DNA from: Alphaproteobacteria bacterium
Lineage (GTDB): Bacteria > Pseudomonadota > Alphaproteobacteria > CACIAM-22H2
DNA length: 64,000 nt
Reading direction: 5' to 3'
NCBI GenBank assembly: GCA_017308135.1
Contig: JAFKFM010000008.1
Coordinates: forward strand, 248,001-312,000
Part shown: piece by piece, positions 7,636-16,736 of the stretch
Numbering within the stretch: position 1 is the first letter of the stretch
How the letters are laid out: each line of letters opens with the position of its first letter
The notes under the pieces: model-generated
Told to the model about the DNA's origin: nothing
The model's database searches: none
What the model saw: the letters and a program-made list of their open reading frames with translations, nothing else
Made by a program: the position numbers and the translations under genes

Positions 7636-9243
7636 ATGCTGTTCTTCTCGACCTGGAAGAAGTGGACGATCGCCGCCATTTGCGCGGCCGGCGTCCTTAT
7701 GTCGTTGCCGAATTTCTTCGCCAAGCCCGGCTGGTGGCCGAGCTTCGTACCCTACACCGCGATGAATCTCGGCCTCGACCTGCGCGGCGGGTCGTATCTG
7801 CTGCTTGAAGTCGATATGCAGACGGTCGTGCGCGAGCGCCTGAACTCGATCCAGGATCAGGTCCGGGCGCGCATGCGCCAGGCCAATATCCAGATCGCGG
7901 GCGTTTCGGCGCGCGAGAACACGGTCGTGTTCCAGGTGCGCGACGCGGGCCAAGCGCCCGAAGCCGCGCGCCTGTTGCGCGAGATCGTGGTGATGGTCGG
8001 CGGCGGGGCCTTGGGCGGCGGCACGCCCGATCTCGACATCCAGACCCAGCCCGACGGCACCGTCACGCTGACGCTGACCGAAACCGCCTTGCGCGACAAG
8101 GCGACCCAGGCGATCCAGCAATCGATCGAAATCGTCCGCCGGCGCATCGACGAAACCGGCGTCAACGAACCGCAGATCGCGCGCCAGGGGGCGGCCCGCA
8201 TTCTGGTGCAGTTGCCGGGCGTGGACGATCCGGACCGTGTGAAACGTTTGCTCGGCACGACCGCGCGGATGACCTTCCATCTGCTCGATCCGAATTTCGA
8301 TCCCTATTCGGGCCAGCGCCCGCCGCCGGGCACGCTGCTGCTGCGCGCCGACAAGGACACGCTGCCCAACGGCCAGCCCGCGATGTACGCGGTGCGCCAG
8401 CGCGTGGAAGTGGAGGGGGCGAGCCTTACCCGCGCCTCGGCCGGCACCAATCCGCAATCCGGCGAGTGGATCGTCAATTTCGAATTCGACACGATCGGCG
8501 CACGCCGCTTCGGCGACGTGACGCGCCAGAACGTGGGCCGGCCTTTCGCCATCGTGCTCGACGACAAGGTGATTTCGGCCCCGGTGATCCGCGAACCCAT
8601 TCTGGGCGGTCGCGGTCAGATTTCGGGCCGCTTCACCGCCGCCGACGCGCAGGATTTGTCCGTGCTGTTGCGCGCGGGCGCGTTGCCGGCACCTTTGACG
8701 ATCGTCGAGGAGCGCACCGTCGGTCCAGATTTGGGCGCGGACGCGATCAAGGCCGGGATCATTTCGATCCTCGCCGGCGGCGCGATGGTTTTCATCTTCA
8801 TCGGCTGGAGCTACGGCCTGTTCGGCTGGCTCGCCTGTATCGGCCTCGTGGTCAATTTGGCACTGACCGTCGCGTGCTTGTCGCTGTTGCAAGCGACGCT
8901 GACGCTGCCGGGTATGGCGGGTTTGCTGCTCACGCTCGGCCTGTCGGTCGACGCGAACATCCTGATCAACGAGCGTATCCGCGAGGAAGTGAAGGCGGGC
9001 AAGACGCCCTACGCGGCGATGGAAGCGGGCTACGCGCGCGCTTTCTCGACCATCGTGGACTCGAACCTGACCACGCTGCTCAAAATGCTGCTGCTGTTCG
9101 CTTTCGGCACGGGTGCGGTGCGCGGCTTCGCGGTCACCATCACGCTCGGCATCATCACGTCGTTCTTCTCGGCGACCGTCGTCGTGCGATTGATGATGGT
9201 CATGTGGCTGCGCGCGCGTAAGCGCGATCGCCTGCCGGTCTGA
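7636..9243 (+). CDS. secD: Protein translocase subunit SecD
   Basis: A 535-residue SecD, which uses the proton gradient to help pull proteins through SecYEG on the periplasmic side. Seen in order: a first membrane helix (about residues 10-27), the MNLGLDLRGGSYLLLEVD motif, a large periplasmic P1 domain (about 60-350), and five more membrane helices including GLLLTLGLSVDANILINERIR, the conserved D-containing motif of helix 4. The start ATG lies 16 bases after yajC, and secF follows after 16 bases. Confidence 0.96.
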   Translation: MLFFSTWKKWTIAAICAAGVLMSLPNFFAKPGWWPSFVPYTAMNLGLDLRGGSYLLLEVDMQTVVRERLNSIQDQVRARMRQANIQIAGVSARENTVVFQVRDAGQAPEAARLLREIVVMVGGGALGGGTPDLDIQTQPDGTVTLTLTETALRDKATQAIQQSIEIVRRRIDETGVNEPQIARQGAARILVQLPGVDDPDRVKRLLGTTARMTFHLLDPNFDPYSGQRPPPGTLLLRADKDTLPNGQPAMYAVRQRVEVEGASLTRASAGTNPQSGEWIVNFEFDTIGARRFGDVTRQNVGRPFAIVLDDKVISAPVIREPILGGRGQISGRFTAADAQDLSVLLRAGALPAPLTIVEERTVGPDLGADAIKAGIISILAGGAMVFIFIGWSYGLFGWLACIGLVVNLALTVACLSLLQATLTLPGMAGLLLTLGLSVDANILINERIREEVKAGKTPYAAMEAGYARAFSTIVDSNLTTLLKMLLLFAFGTGAVRGFAVTITLGIITSFFSATVVVRLMMVMWLRARKRDRLPV

Positions 9244-9259
9244 GGGGCGAGGGAACATC

Positions 9260-10237
9260 ATGATCAAGCTCTTCCCCATGCTGCGCCTGGTGCCGGAGAA
9301 GACCGACATCAAATTCATGAAGGGCCGCTTTCTGGGCCTTATCGTGTCGGCGGTGCTGTCGATCCTGTCGGTCGGGCTCTATTTCTATCCCGGCATGAAT
9401 TACGGCATCGACTTCAAGGGCGGCATCGTCATGGAAGTGCGCACGCCGCAGGACGCCGATTTCACGCGGATCCGCGCCGTGCTGTCGCAGCAGAACGTGG
9501 GCCAGGCCGGCTTGCAGCAATTCGGCGGTAATAACGACGTGCTGATCCGCCTGGAACGCCAGCCGGGCGACGAAGCCGCCCAGCAACGCGCGGTCGAGCG
9601 CGTGCGCGGCGCGTTGACCGAAGCCTTCCCCGGGCTTCAGGTGCGCCGTGTCGAGGCCGTGGGCGCTTCCGTCTCGCGCGAATTGTTCGTCAACGGGATG
9701 ACCGCGATGGGGCTCAGCTTCGTCGCGATGCTGATCTATATCTGGTTCCGTTTCGAATGGCAGTTCGGCATCGGCGCGGTCGTCACGCTGCTGCTCGACA
9801 CGACGAAGATGATCGGCTTTTACGTGATCACCGACTTCCAGTTCAATCTGGTGGCGATCGCCGCGATGCTGACCGTGATGGGCTATTCGATCAACGACAA
9901 GGTCGTCGTCTACGACCGCGTGCGCGAAAACCTGCGCAAATACAAATCCATGTCGCTGCGCGATCTGATCGACCTGTCGATCAACGAGACGCTATCGCGC
10001 ACGATCGGCACCTCGGTCGCCTCGCTGCTCGCCACGCTGCCGCTCGCCTTGTTCGGCGGCGAAGCGCTGGAGGAATTCGCCTGGGCGATGGTGTTCGGCA
10101 TTTTCCTCGCGACGTCCTCGTCGATCTTCATCGCCGCGCCCATCCTGCTGTTCCTGGGCGAGGACAAGCTGCGCCGCGGCCCGCCCCCTGGAAAGACGAC
10201 CGAGGGCGACAAGACCGCTTCCCCCGCCACGCCGTAA
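9260..10237 (+). CDS. secF: Protein translocase subunit SecF
   Basis: A 325-residue SecF, partner of SecD in the inner membrane. Conserved signatures are visible: YGIDFKGGIVMEVR after the first membrane helix, the periplasmic domain to about residue 135, and VMGYSINDKVVVYDRVRENLR with the family's conserved Asp, then LSRTIGTSVASLLATLPLA. The C-terminal tail is short and charged. GGGGCGAGGG just before the ATG provides a ribosome site. The next gene starts 2 bases after the stop. Confidence 0.96.
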   Translation: MIKLFPMLRLVPEKTDIKFMKGRFLGLIVSAVLSILSVGLYFYPGMNYGIDFKGGIVMEVRTPQDADFTRIRAVLSQQNVGQAGLQQFGGNNDVLIRLERQPGDEAAQQRAVERVRGALTEAFPGLQVRRVEAVGASVSRELFVNGMTAMGLSFVAMLIYIWFRFEWQFGIGAVVTLLLDTTKMIGFYVITDFQFNLVAIAAMLTVMGYSINDKVVVYDRVRENLRKYKSMSLRDLIDLSINETLSRTIGTSVASLLATLPLALFGGEALEEFAWAMVFGIFLATSSSIFIAAPILLFLGEDKLRRGPPPGKTTEGDKTASPATP

Positions 10238-10239
10238 CG

Positions 10240-10617
10240 ATGGCGGCCCCGCTTCCCGAACCGGGCGCGGAGCGTAAGCTCGTCGATGGCTATGGCGGCG
10301 GCGGGATTTCCATTCGCGGGACCGTCTATCGCCGGCCGATCGTCGTGCTGGGCGACCGCGTGCTCGATTGGCACTTCGCGGATATCGCGGCACTGACTCT
10401 CGCGGATTTCAAAGCGCTGCTCGATCTCGACGACAAGCCGAACATCCTGCTGCTCGGTATGGGCAAGCGCGGGTTGTTCGTGCGGCCGGATGTGCGCCAA
10501 GGGTTGCGCGACGCCGGGATCGTCGCCGATTTGATGGATACCGGTGCGGCGTGCCGCACCTACAATCTGCTGCTGGCCGAGGAACGGCGCGTCGCCGCCT
10601 GTCTCGTCCCGGTCTGA
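10240..10617 (+). CDS. Mth938/NDUFAF3-like protein
   Basis: A 125-residue protein of the Mth938/DUF498 family. Visible family features are GYGGGGISIRGTVYRRPIVV at the N-terminus, the NILLLGMGKRG segment in the middle and MDTGAACRTYNLLLAEERRV near the end. The human homologue NDUFAF3 helps assemble respiratory complex I. A similar role in bacteria is inference. The gene nearly abuts secF (2-base gap), a linkage seen in many alphaproteobacteria, and a terminator follows within 15 bases. Confidence 0.85.
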   Translation: MAAPLPEPGAERKLVDGYGGGGISIRGTVYRRPIVVLGDRVLDWHFADIAALTLADFKALLDLDDKPNILLLGMGKRGLFVRPDVRQGLRDAGIVADLMDTGAACRTYNLLLAEERRVAACLVPV

Positions 10618-10626
10618 ATTCCGCGC

Positions 10627-10655
10627 AAAAAAACGGGGCCCCGAAGGGCCCCGTT
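10627..10655 (-). terminator. Rho-independent terminator for the PuuD-like gene (possibly bidirectional)
   Basis: A 10-bp perfect stem, AACGGGGCCC and GGGCCCCGTT, encloses the loop CGAA (10642-10645). A run of seven A on its left becomes a U tract for transcripts coming from the minus-strand gene at 10679. For plus-strand transcripts the tail is weaker (CCGTTTC). Confidence 0.85.
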
Positions 10656-10678
10656 CCGTTTCGAACCGAATGTAAGGT

Positions 10679-11278
10679 TCAGTTCGTCGAGACGTTCTGC
10701 GCGGCCACCATGAAATAGAGCATGGGGATCGACAGCATCGTGTTGACGCGCGAGGTGATCATCGCCGTGCGCGCCGCCTTCTTCTTCGTGTCGGCGTCGG
10801 CTTCGACCATGCCCAGCGCGATCTTCTGGTTCGGCCAAATGATCATCCACACGTTATAGGCCATCAGCAGACCCAGCCACATGCCGATGCCGATCAGGCG
10901 CGACGGGCCCGCCTGCAGCGTCAAAGCCTGGACGATGTACATGTTCATCGACGCGAGCAGCAGGCCGGTGACGACCGTGGCCAACGCGGCCCAGCGGAAC
11001 CAGAACAACGCCGTCGGCGCGATGACCTTGGAGACGGCCGGCTTCTGATCGTCGGGGATCTTCGGCATCGACGGGATCTGGACGAAGTTGAAGTACCAGA
11101 GCAGGCCGATCCACATCACGCCGCACAGCACGTGCAGCCAGCGCATGAAGAACGCGAACCATTGATGTTGGAAGTAGACAGAACCGGTCAACAGCGCCAG
11201 CACCACCGCGATGCCGACACCGTAGATGACGGCTCGTTCGAGCTTGTCGAGCCCGAGCTTCGCCAATAAATCGACCAT
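10679..11278 (-). CDS. Integral membrane protein like the N-terminal domain of urate hydroxylase PuuD
   Basis: A 199-residue protein with about five membrane helices: AVIYGVGIAVVLALLTGSVY, FFMRWLHVLCGVMWIGLLWY, FRWAALATVVTGLLLAS, LIGIGMWLGLLMAYNVWMII and a C-terminal SIPMLYFMVAAQ. The HVLCGVMWIGLLWYFNFVQ segment resembles the membrane domain of PuuD-type urate hydroxylases (Urate_ox_N). No cytochrome c domain (CXXCH) is present, so it cannot be a full PuuD. Homologous short proteins are common in Rhodospirillales and have no proven function. It lies just upstream of the terminator and downstream of hpnE on the same strand. Confidence 0.6.
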   Translation of the reverse strand: MVDLLAKLGLDKLERAVIYGVGIAVVLALLTGSVYFQHQWFAFFMRWLHVLCGVMWIGLLWYFNFVQIPSMPKIPDDQKPAVSKVIAPTALFWFRWAALATVVTGLLLASMNMYIVQALTLQAGPSRLIGIGMWLGLLMAYNVWMIIWPNQKIALGMVEADADTKKKAARTAMITSRVNTMLSIPMLYFMVAAQNVSTN

Positions 11279-11292
11279 TTTTCAAGACTCCG

Positions 11293-12606
11293 TCACGTTG
11301 GGCGGGCACCGTCATGCGGCGCCTCGCGGGGGATTGTCGCGGGCCGAGCGTGTCCTTGCAGGATGGCGCGCGAAACGGCTCGGCCCGACCGAATCGCGGA
11401 CTCCATTGTCGGGGGCAGATCGGTTTGGGTCCAGTCCCCCGCCAAAAACAGATTCTGGGTCGCGGTCAGCGGGCCGGGCCGCAACGCCTCGGCGCGCGGC
11501 GTCAGGCGTAACGTGGCGCGCCGTTCCTTGACCGTGCGGTATGGCGGCACGGGAAAAGGCGGCTTTCCCAACGCCTTGGCGATTTCGCGCCAAATCAGCG
11601 CCGCGACCGCGTCGTTGGGCCGTTCGACGAGGTCGTCGGCCGCACTGACCGTCACCGACACCACGTCGCCGCGCGCGATCAGCCATTGCGCCGTGCCGCC
11701 GACGAGGCCCAGCAAGCGGGCCCCGCCGGGCAAGGCGACGGCTTCGTCCAAGCGGAAATGGACGTTGACGATCGGCGACATTTCTTGCGGCAGCTTCAAA
11801 TCCGGCAGCAAGCGCGCGATAGCATACGGGGGTAGTGCCAGCACGACGCAGGCATCGCCGACCGAAACGTCGCCATCGGCGAAGCGCAAACCGGTGACCC
11901 GGCCGCCCTGGACCGACAGCGCCTCCAGCGGCACGCCGAAGCGGCGCGTCACGCCCATCCGCGCCAGCGCCAAAACGGCGGGGTCGATCAAAGCGGGCGT
12001 CAAGCCGTTGCGCGGCAAATAGGGGCGGCACGCGACTTCGCCCTTACCGAAGCTTTCCGCCAGCACGCGGGCGAGGGGCTTGGCCGCCGCTTCGCGCGGG
12101 TTCGTGTTCAGCGCCGCGACGCAAAGCGGTTCCCACAACGCCTGGAACAGCGGGCCGTCGGGATCGAGACGCCGCGCGACCGTATCGGTCTCGGACGCGA
12201 AATAGAGATTGAGCGCTTCGGCGTAATCGGCGGGCCGCGTTCCAGGCACGCGGCGCGACGGCGCCATGATCCACCACGGGATCGGCCCCGCGTTGGGGCG
12301 GATCGACCAGGTTTCGCCCGTCGCCAGATCCATGAACGGGAAGGCGGCGGGGGCGATCGCCTCCATCTCCGCGCGCGAACCGATGCGGTCGAGATAATCG
12401 AACACGGCCTTATTGCCGCCGAGCAGCACATGGCCGCCATTGTCGATCTCGCGCTCCAACACTTGATCGGCGAAGGACCGGCAGCGCCCGCCGGCTTGCG
12501 GGGCGGCTTCGTGCAGCGCGACGCGCGCACCCGCATCGGCCAAATCCAGAGCGGCCGACAATCCCGCAAGCCCCGCGCCGATCACATGAACATCGACGCC
12601 GATCAT
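11293..12606 (-). CDS. hpnE: Hydroxysqualene dehydroxylase HpnE
   Basis: A 437-residue FAD-dependent amine-oxidase-family protein. The dinucleotide-binding motif VHVIGAGLAGLSAALDLADA is at the N-terminus, followed by QAGGRCRSF. HpnE reductively removes the hydroxyl of hydroxysqualene to give squalene, the last step of the HpnCDE route that feeds hopanoid synthesis. A start 12 bases further upstream is possible, but the ATG at 12606 overlaps the hpnD stop as ATGA, which is the coupling used throughout this cassette. The operon order is hpnC-hpnD-hpnE. Confidence 0.88.
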   Translation of the reverse strand: MIGVDVHVIGAGLAGLSAALDLADAGARVALHEAAPQAGGRCRSFADQVLEREIDNGGHVLLGGNKAVFDYLDRIGSRAEMEAIAPAAFPFMDLATGETWSIRPNAGPIPWWIMAPSRRVPGTRPADYAEALNLYFASETDTVARRLDPDGPLFQALWEPLCVAALNTNPREAAAKPLARVLAESFGKGEVACRPYLPRNGLTPALIDPAVLALARMGVTRRFGVPLEALSVQGGRVTGLRFADGDVSVGDACVVLALPPYAIARLLPDLKLPQEMSPIVNVHFRLDEAVALPGGARLLGLVGGTAQWLIARGDVVSVTVSAADDLVERPNDAVAALIWREIAKALGKPPFPVPPYRTVKERRATLRLTPRAEALRPGPLTATQNLFLAGDWTQTDLPPTMESAIRSGRAVSRAILQGHARPATIPREAPHDGARPT

Positions 12607-13319
12607 CGGCTTTTCCACAAGCCGATCGCGACGGCGCGCAATTTGGCAAAGCGGCTCAAGCGCCGTTCGCCGCGCAAGATCGCCGCCAGCAATGCGCGAT
12701 ATAGTTCGGTCATCACCAAAGCGGGGCGCAAGGCGCGCGTGTCGAGGCCTTTGCGCAGTCGCTCCGCTTCGGCCAGTTTCGCTTGCGCCGTGGCGGCGAG
12801 ATCGGTGCCCGGCGGCACGTAATCGCGCCCGCGCGCGCGATCTTCGTCGATGTCGCGCAGGATATTGATGCGCTGGAACGTTTCGCCGAGCGTCGTCGCG
12901 TAATCATCGGCGCGCACGCCCAAGATGGCGAGAGTCAGCATGCCGATTGTGCCTGCGACGCGCCGGCAATACAGCACCAGCCGCGCCTCGTCATAGGCGC
13001 CGCCGTCAAGATCCATCTCTTGGCCGTCGATCAACGCGTCGAACTCGGCGCGCGGCAATTCGAAGCGCTTCACATAAGGCAGGATCGCGATCGTTTCGGC
13101 GCGCGTCGGTTGACCGCGATAAAGGGCGTCGATCTCGTCACGCCACCCGGCGACCGCTTGGCGCTTCGTCGCGAGCGGCGCATCGTTATCGGCCGCGTCG
13201 TCGATCGCGCGGGCGAGATCGTAGAGCGCGAACATGGCCCCACGCTGGGGCTCGGGCAGCAAGCGCATGCCCCAATAGAAGCTCGAGCCTTTGGCCCCCG
13301 ACTTGATCTTTGCGCTCAT
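12603..13319 (-). CDS. hpnD: Presqualene diphosphate synthase HpnD
   Basis: A 238-residue trans-isoprenyl-diphosphate synthase-family protein. Both aspartate-rich motifs are intact: DLARAIDDAADN (about residues 40-50) and NILRDIDEDRARGRDYVP in the second half, as required for magnesium-diphosphate binding. HpnD condenses two farnesyl diphosphates to presqualene diphosphate. The start at 13319 overlaps the hpnC stop (ATGA) and is preferred over an ATG 18 bases upstream. hpnE begins at its own stop codon. Confidence 0.88.
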   Translation of the reverse strand: MSAKIKSGAKGSSFYWGMRLLPEPQRGAMFALYDLARAIDDAADNDAPLATKRQAVAGWRDEIDALYRGQPTRAETIAILPYVKRFELPRAEFDALIDGQEMDLDGGAYDEARLVLYCRRVAGTIGMLTLAILGVRADDYATTLGETFQRINILRDIDEDRARGRDYVPPGTDLAATAQAKLAEAERLRKGLDTRALRPALVMTELYRALLAAILRGERRLSRFAKLRAVAIGLWKSR

Positions 13320-14122
13320 CGCGCGATGCCGGCCCACAGCCCGGACAAGCCTGCGCCGATCTTGTCGAGTTTCGACAACGCGACGCGCTTGGCGAGCGGG
13401 TCCTGGCGGCGCAAACGGGCGGCGAGCTTATGCGAAATCGCGACGATCGCCGCCGCTTCCATCCGCATGCGCCGGTCCTTGATCGCGCCGGGCAGGGCGG
13501 CGGCTTGGGCGTTCAGCCCGTCCACGCGATCGAGCAGCTTGTCGTAAACGTCGCGCAAGGCGGGCGAGATTTGCGCGGCCAGCAGATCGCGTTCGGTGAG
13601 ATCGGCACGTGCCAGCATATCGCCCGGCACGTAAAGCCGGCGCAGATTGAACCAATCCTCGGCGGCATCCTGAAGATGGTTTTCGATCTGCAACGCGGCG
13701 CACAGCGCGTCGGAGGCGAGCCATGTCTCGCGGTTCTCGCCATGCAGATCGAGCAAGAAACGCCCGACCGGTGCGGCCGAGTAACGGCAATAGGCGAGGA
13801 GGTCGGACCATGTCCGGCAATTGCGGCCCGACGCGTCGGCCTTGAAGGCTTGCAGCAAATGGCGGGCGTGGTCGATCGTCAGACCGCGCGCGTCGAGGAT
13901 TTCGCGCAAAGCAACCGCTTCGGCCGGCCCGTCGCCGCCCAGCAGCGCCGCGTCGAATGCTTCCAGCAGCACCAGCTTGTCGGCGTTTTCGCGGTTTGGA
14001 TCGTCGGCGATATCATCGGCCGCCCGGGCGAAGGCATAGAACGCGTGCACCGCCGCGCGATGGGCGGGGGCGATCAGCCAGGAGCCGACGGGGAAATTCT
14101 CGGTTTGGCGGGTTCTTGTCAC
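13316..14122 (-). CDS. hpnC: Hydroxysqualene synthase HpnC
   Basis: A 268-residue member of the squalene/phytoene synthase family, first gene of hpnCDE. It converts presqualene diphosphate to hydroxysqualene. Motifs seen: ENFPVGSWLIAPAHRAAVHA at the N-terminus (typical of HpnC), ARAADDIADDPN and HLQDAAEDWFNLRRLYVP with both aspartate clusters. The open frame runs far upstream through the divergent neighbour, so the true start must lie near 14122; a GTG there fits the homology but has no clear ribosome site. Only 39 bases separate it from the start of the divergent gene at 14162. Confidence 0.85.
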   Translation of the reverse strand: MTRTRQTENFPVGSWLIAPAHRAAVHAFYAFARAADDIADDPNRENADKLVLLEAFDAALLGGDGPAEAVALREILDARGLTIDHARHLLQAFKADASGRNCRTWSDLLAYCRYSAAPVGRFLLDLHGENRETWLASDALCAALQIENHLQDAAEDWFNLRRLYVPGDMLARADLTERDLLAAQISPALRDVYDKLLDRVDGLNAQAAALPGAIKDRRMRMEAAAIVAISHKLAARLRRQDPLAKRVALSKLDKIGAGLSGLWAGIAR

Positions 14123-14161
14123 AGGTCGATTCCGGCCGATACACCGTCTATATAGCACCCC

Positions 14162-14971
14162 ATGTCGGACGATACCCTTGCCCATGCGGACCGCGAACTT
14201 CGCGGTTCCGACCCCGATCGCTGGCGCACGACCCTGTTCGCGCGCGGGGAACTGCGCGCCCGGCTGATCGCGGTTTACGCCTTCAACGCCGAAATCGCCC
14301 GGGTGCGCGAGACCGTGTCGGAAGCCATGTTGGGCCAGATCCGGCTGCAATGGTGGCGCGAGGCGCTGGACGAGATCGAGACGGGGGCGAAACTGCGCAA
14401 ACATCCCGTGGTTCTGGCTTTGGCCGCCGCCCGGCCGGAATTCGCGCCGTTGCGCGCCGCCATCGACGCGCGCGAACGCGATCTCGACGATCAACCTTAC
14501 GCGACGCTGGCGGAGATGATCGACTATGCGCGCGGCGTCGGCGGTTCGATCGCGCGCGCCGCCTATGGGCTGGATCACGCTTCGGCCGAGCTGATCGGGA
14601 CGGCTTATTCGCTCGCCGGTATCCTGCGTGCGTTGCCGTTCTTCGCGCGCCAGCGCCGCACGCCGTTGCCCGCCGATTTGCTCGACGCCGCGAAGATCAC
14701 GACCGATACGCTGCACGAGAACAAGGCAGGCGCCGCCTTGCGCCAAGTGATCGAGCCCATCGCCTTGCGCGCGCGGGAATTGTTGGACGAAGCCCGCGCG
14801 AACAAGCCGCCGCGCGATATCTTCGCCGCCGCCTTGCCGGGCAAGGTCGCGGCCCTGGCGCTCAAGCGCCTCGAAAAAGCGAATTACGATCCGTTCGCGC
14901 CGGTTTTACGCCAACCCGCACCCGCCGATATTTGGCGGCTGTGGCTGGCGCATTCATTGCGCCGCTTCTGA
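14162..14971 (+). CDS. Squalene/phytoene synthase-family protein, NDUFAF6-like
   Basis: A 269-residue protein with the fold of squalene synthases but without their catalytic aspartates. Where DDxxD is expected it reads [13 protein letters not shown], and the second motif is absent. This inactive subfamily includes human NDUFAF6, an assembly factor for respiratory complex [14 protein letters not shown] is its diagnostic segment. In many alphaproteobacteria this gene follows secF and the NDUFAF3-like gene. Here the hpnCDE cassette lies between them. Its start is 7 bases after a TATATA, so it may be leaderless. The last 18 bases overlap the end of trmFO. Confidence 0.8.
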   Translation: MSDDTLAHADRELRGSDPDRWRTTLFARGELRARLIAVYAFNAEIARVRETVSEAMLGQIRLQWWREALDEIETGAKLRKHPVVLALAAARPEFAPLRAAIDARERDLDDQPYATLAEMIDYARGVGGSIARAAYGLDHASAELIGTAYSLAGILRALPFFARQRRTPLPADLLDAAKITTDTLHENKAGAALRQVIEPIALRARELLDEARANKPPRDIFAAALPGKVAALALKRLEKANYDPFAPVLRQPAPADIWRLWLAHSLRRF

Positions 14972-16303
14972 CCGCCCCAGCCACGTATCGAGCGCTTCGG
15001 CCGCGCGATGGGCATGCGCCTTTTTGCGGTCGAAATGCTTCTTGCCCTTGGTCGGCACGTTCTCCAGCGGCGGGAACAGGCCGAAATTGCAATTCATCGG
15101 CTGGAAGGTCTTGGCGTCGCCCCCGCCGGTGATATGCGCGAGCAGCGCGCCGAAGGCCGTGACGGGCGGCGGCGGAACAAAGGGCTGGCCCAAGGCTTCG
15201 GCGGCCGCGAATCGTCCCGCGAGCAGACCGATCGCCGCACTCTCGACATAGCCTTCCACGCCGGTGACTTGGCCCGCGAAACGCAAATTCGGCCGGGCTT
15301 TCAGGCGCAAGCTAGGATCGAGCAAACGCGGCGAATTGATGAAGGTGTTGCGATGGATGCCGCCGAGCCGCGCGAACTCGGCGTTTTCGAGCGCGGGGAT
15401 CATCCGGAAGACGCGGCTTTGCTCGCCGTATTTGAGCTTCGTTTGGAAGCCGACCATGTTGAACAACGTGCCCAGCGCGTTGTCTTGGCGCAGCTGTACG
15501 ACGGCATAGGGGCGCCGCTCGGTCGCCGGATCGCGCAAGCCGACGGGCTTCATCGGCCCGAAGCGCAGTGTTTCGATCCCGCGTTCCGCCATCACCTCGA
15601 TGGGCAAGCAGCCCTCGAAATAGGGCGTGTCTTTCTCCCACTCCTTGAACTCGGTCTTTTCGCCCGCGAGCAAGGCGGCGATGAACGCCTCGTATTGTTC
15701 CTTGTCCATCGCGCAATTGACGTAGTCCTTGCCGTCGCCCTTGTCCCAGCGCGATTGGAACCACGCTTTGGAAAAGTCGATGCTGTCCCGATGGACGATG
15801 GGTGCAATCGCGTCGAAAAAGGCAAGGGAGTCTTCGCCCGTCGCCTCGCGGATCGCTTGCGCCAAGGCGGGCGAGGTCAGCGGCCCGGTCGCGACGATGG
15901 TGCTGCCCCAATCCTCGGGCGGCAGGCCGGCGACTTCCTCGCGCCTTATTTCGATCAAGGGCTCGGCCTCGATCGCATCGGTCACGGCTTGCGAGAAGCC
16001 CTCGCGGTCGACGGCCAAAGCCGCCCCGGCGGGCACGCGATGCGCGTCGGCCGCCTTCAGCACCAGCGAGCCCGCAAGCCGCAATTCGCGGTGCAGAAGG
16101 CCGACGGCATTGGCTTCCCACTCGTCCGAGCGGAAGGAATTGGAGCAAACCAGCTCGGCGAATTTCGGCGTCTGATGCGCCTCGGTACCGCGAACGGGCC
16201 GCATTTCGTGCAGAATTACGGGTACGCCGGCCTTGGCCAGCGCCCAGGCGGCTTCGGACCCGGCCAAGCCGCCGCCCACCACATGTACGGGTTTTTGCGT
16301 CAT
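14954..16303 (-). CDS. trmFO: FADH2/folate-dependent tRNA m5U54 methyltransferase TrmFO
   Basis: A 449-residue flavoprotein. The FAD-binding motif [20 protein letters not shown] is followed by [16 protein letters not shown] and [11 protein letters not shown], both hallmarks of Trm[16 protein letters not shown] holds the second conserved Cys region. The enzyme methylates U54 in the T-loop of tRNAs with methylene-tetrahydrofolate as carbon donor. The C-terminal [12 protein letters not shown] is also typical. It overlaps the NDUFAF6-like gene by 18 bases tail to tail. Its promoter (16312-16340) places the transcript start at or next to the ATG. Confidence 0.95.
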   Translation of the reverse strand: MTQKPVHVVGGGLAGSEAAWALAKAGVPVILHEMRPVRGTEAHQTPKFAELVCSNSFRSDEWEANAVGLLHRELRLAGSLVLKAADAHRVPAGAALAVDREGFSQAVTDAIEAEPLIEIRREEVAGLPPEDWGSTIVATGPLTSPALAQAIREATGEDSLAFFDAIAPIVHRDSIDFSKAWFQSRWDKGDGKDYVNCAMDKEQYEAFIAALLAGEKTEFKEWEKDTPYFEGCLPIEVMAERGIETLRFGPMKPVGLRDPATERRPYAVVQLRQDNALGTLFNMVGFQTKLKYGEQSRVFRMIPALENAEFARLGGIHRNTFINSPRLLDPSLRLKARPNLRFAGQVTGVEGYVESAAIGLLAGRFAAAEALGQPFVPPPPVTAFGALLAHITGGGDAKTFQPMNCNFGLFPPLENVPTKGKKHFDRKKAHAHRAAEALDTWLGRSEAAQ

Positions 16304-16311
16304 CTGCTATT

Positions 16312-16340
16312 CTCATAGCCCCAGACGGAGTCAGGTTCAA
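16312..16340 (-). promoter_or_regulatory. Promoter of trmFO, probably leaderless
   Basis: On the minus strand TTGAAC (16335-16340), a 17-base spacer and TATGAG (16312-16317) precede the ATG at 16303 by only 8 bases, so transcription should start almost at the first codon. Confidence 0.55.
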
Positions 16341-16343
16341 CGC

Positions 16344-16736
16344 ATGCCGAAAACCTACAATCCCGCGACCATCGCCAAGCCCACGGGCCGCTATCAACAC
16401 GCCATCGAGGTGAAACAAGGGGCCCGCACGCTTTATCTGTCGGGCCAGGTCGGGAATTTGCCCGACGGGTCGGTGCCCAAGACGATCGAAGCGCAGGCCG
16501 CGGCCGTGTGGGCGAATATCGGCGCCATTCTGGCCGATGCGGGCATGGGGTTCGCGGACCTCATCAAGATCACGATCCTGCTGACCGATAAGGCCTATAT
16601 CCTGCCGAGCCGTGCGGCGCGCGACAAAGCTTTGGGCGATATCCGACCACCCGCGTCGACGCTGATGATCGTCTCGGCGCTCGCCAGCCCCGATTTCATG
16701 ATCGAGATCGAAGCGATCGCGGCCAAGGAAGAATGA
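16344..16736 (+). CDS. Rid (YjgF/YER057c) family protein without the catalytic arginine
   Basis: A 130-residue Rid-family protein (TLYLSGQVGNLPDGSV, VWANIGAILADAGMGFADLI, MIEIEAIAA). RidA proteins deaminate reactive enamines/imines using an Arg in a PARST-like motif. Here that segment reads RPPASTLMIV, with Ala at the Arg position, so it belongs to one of the non-RidA subgroups and may not be an imine deaminase. The start ATG at 16344 lies 40 bases from the divergent trmFO. The stop overlaps the ATG of the Sel1 gene (ATGA). Confidence 0.82.
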   Translation: MPKTYNPATIAKPTGRYQHAIEVKQGARTLYLSGQVGNLPDGSVPKTIEAQAAAVWANIGAILADAGMGFADLIKITILLTDKAYILPSRAARDKALGDIRPPASTLMIVSALASPDFMIEIEAIAAKEE

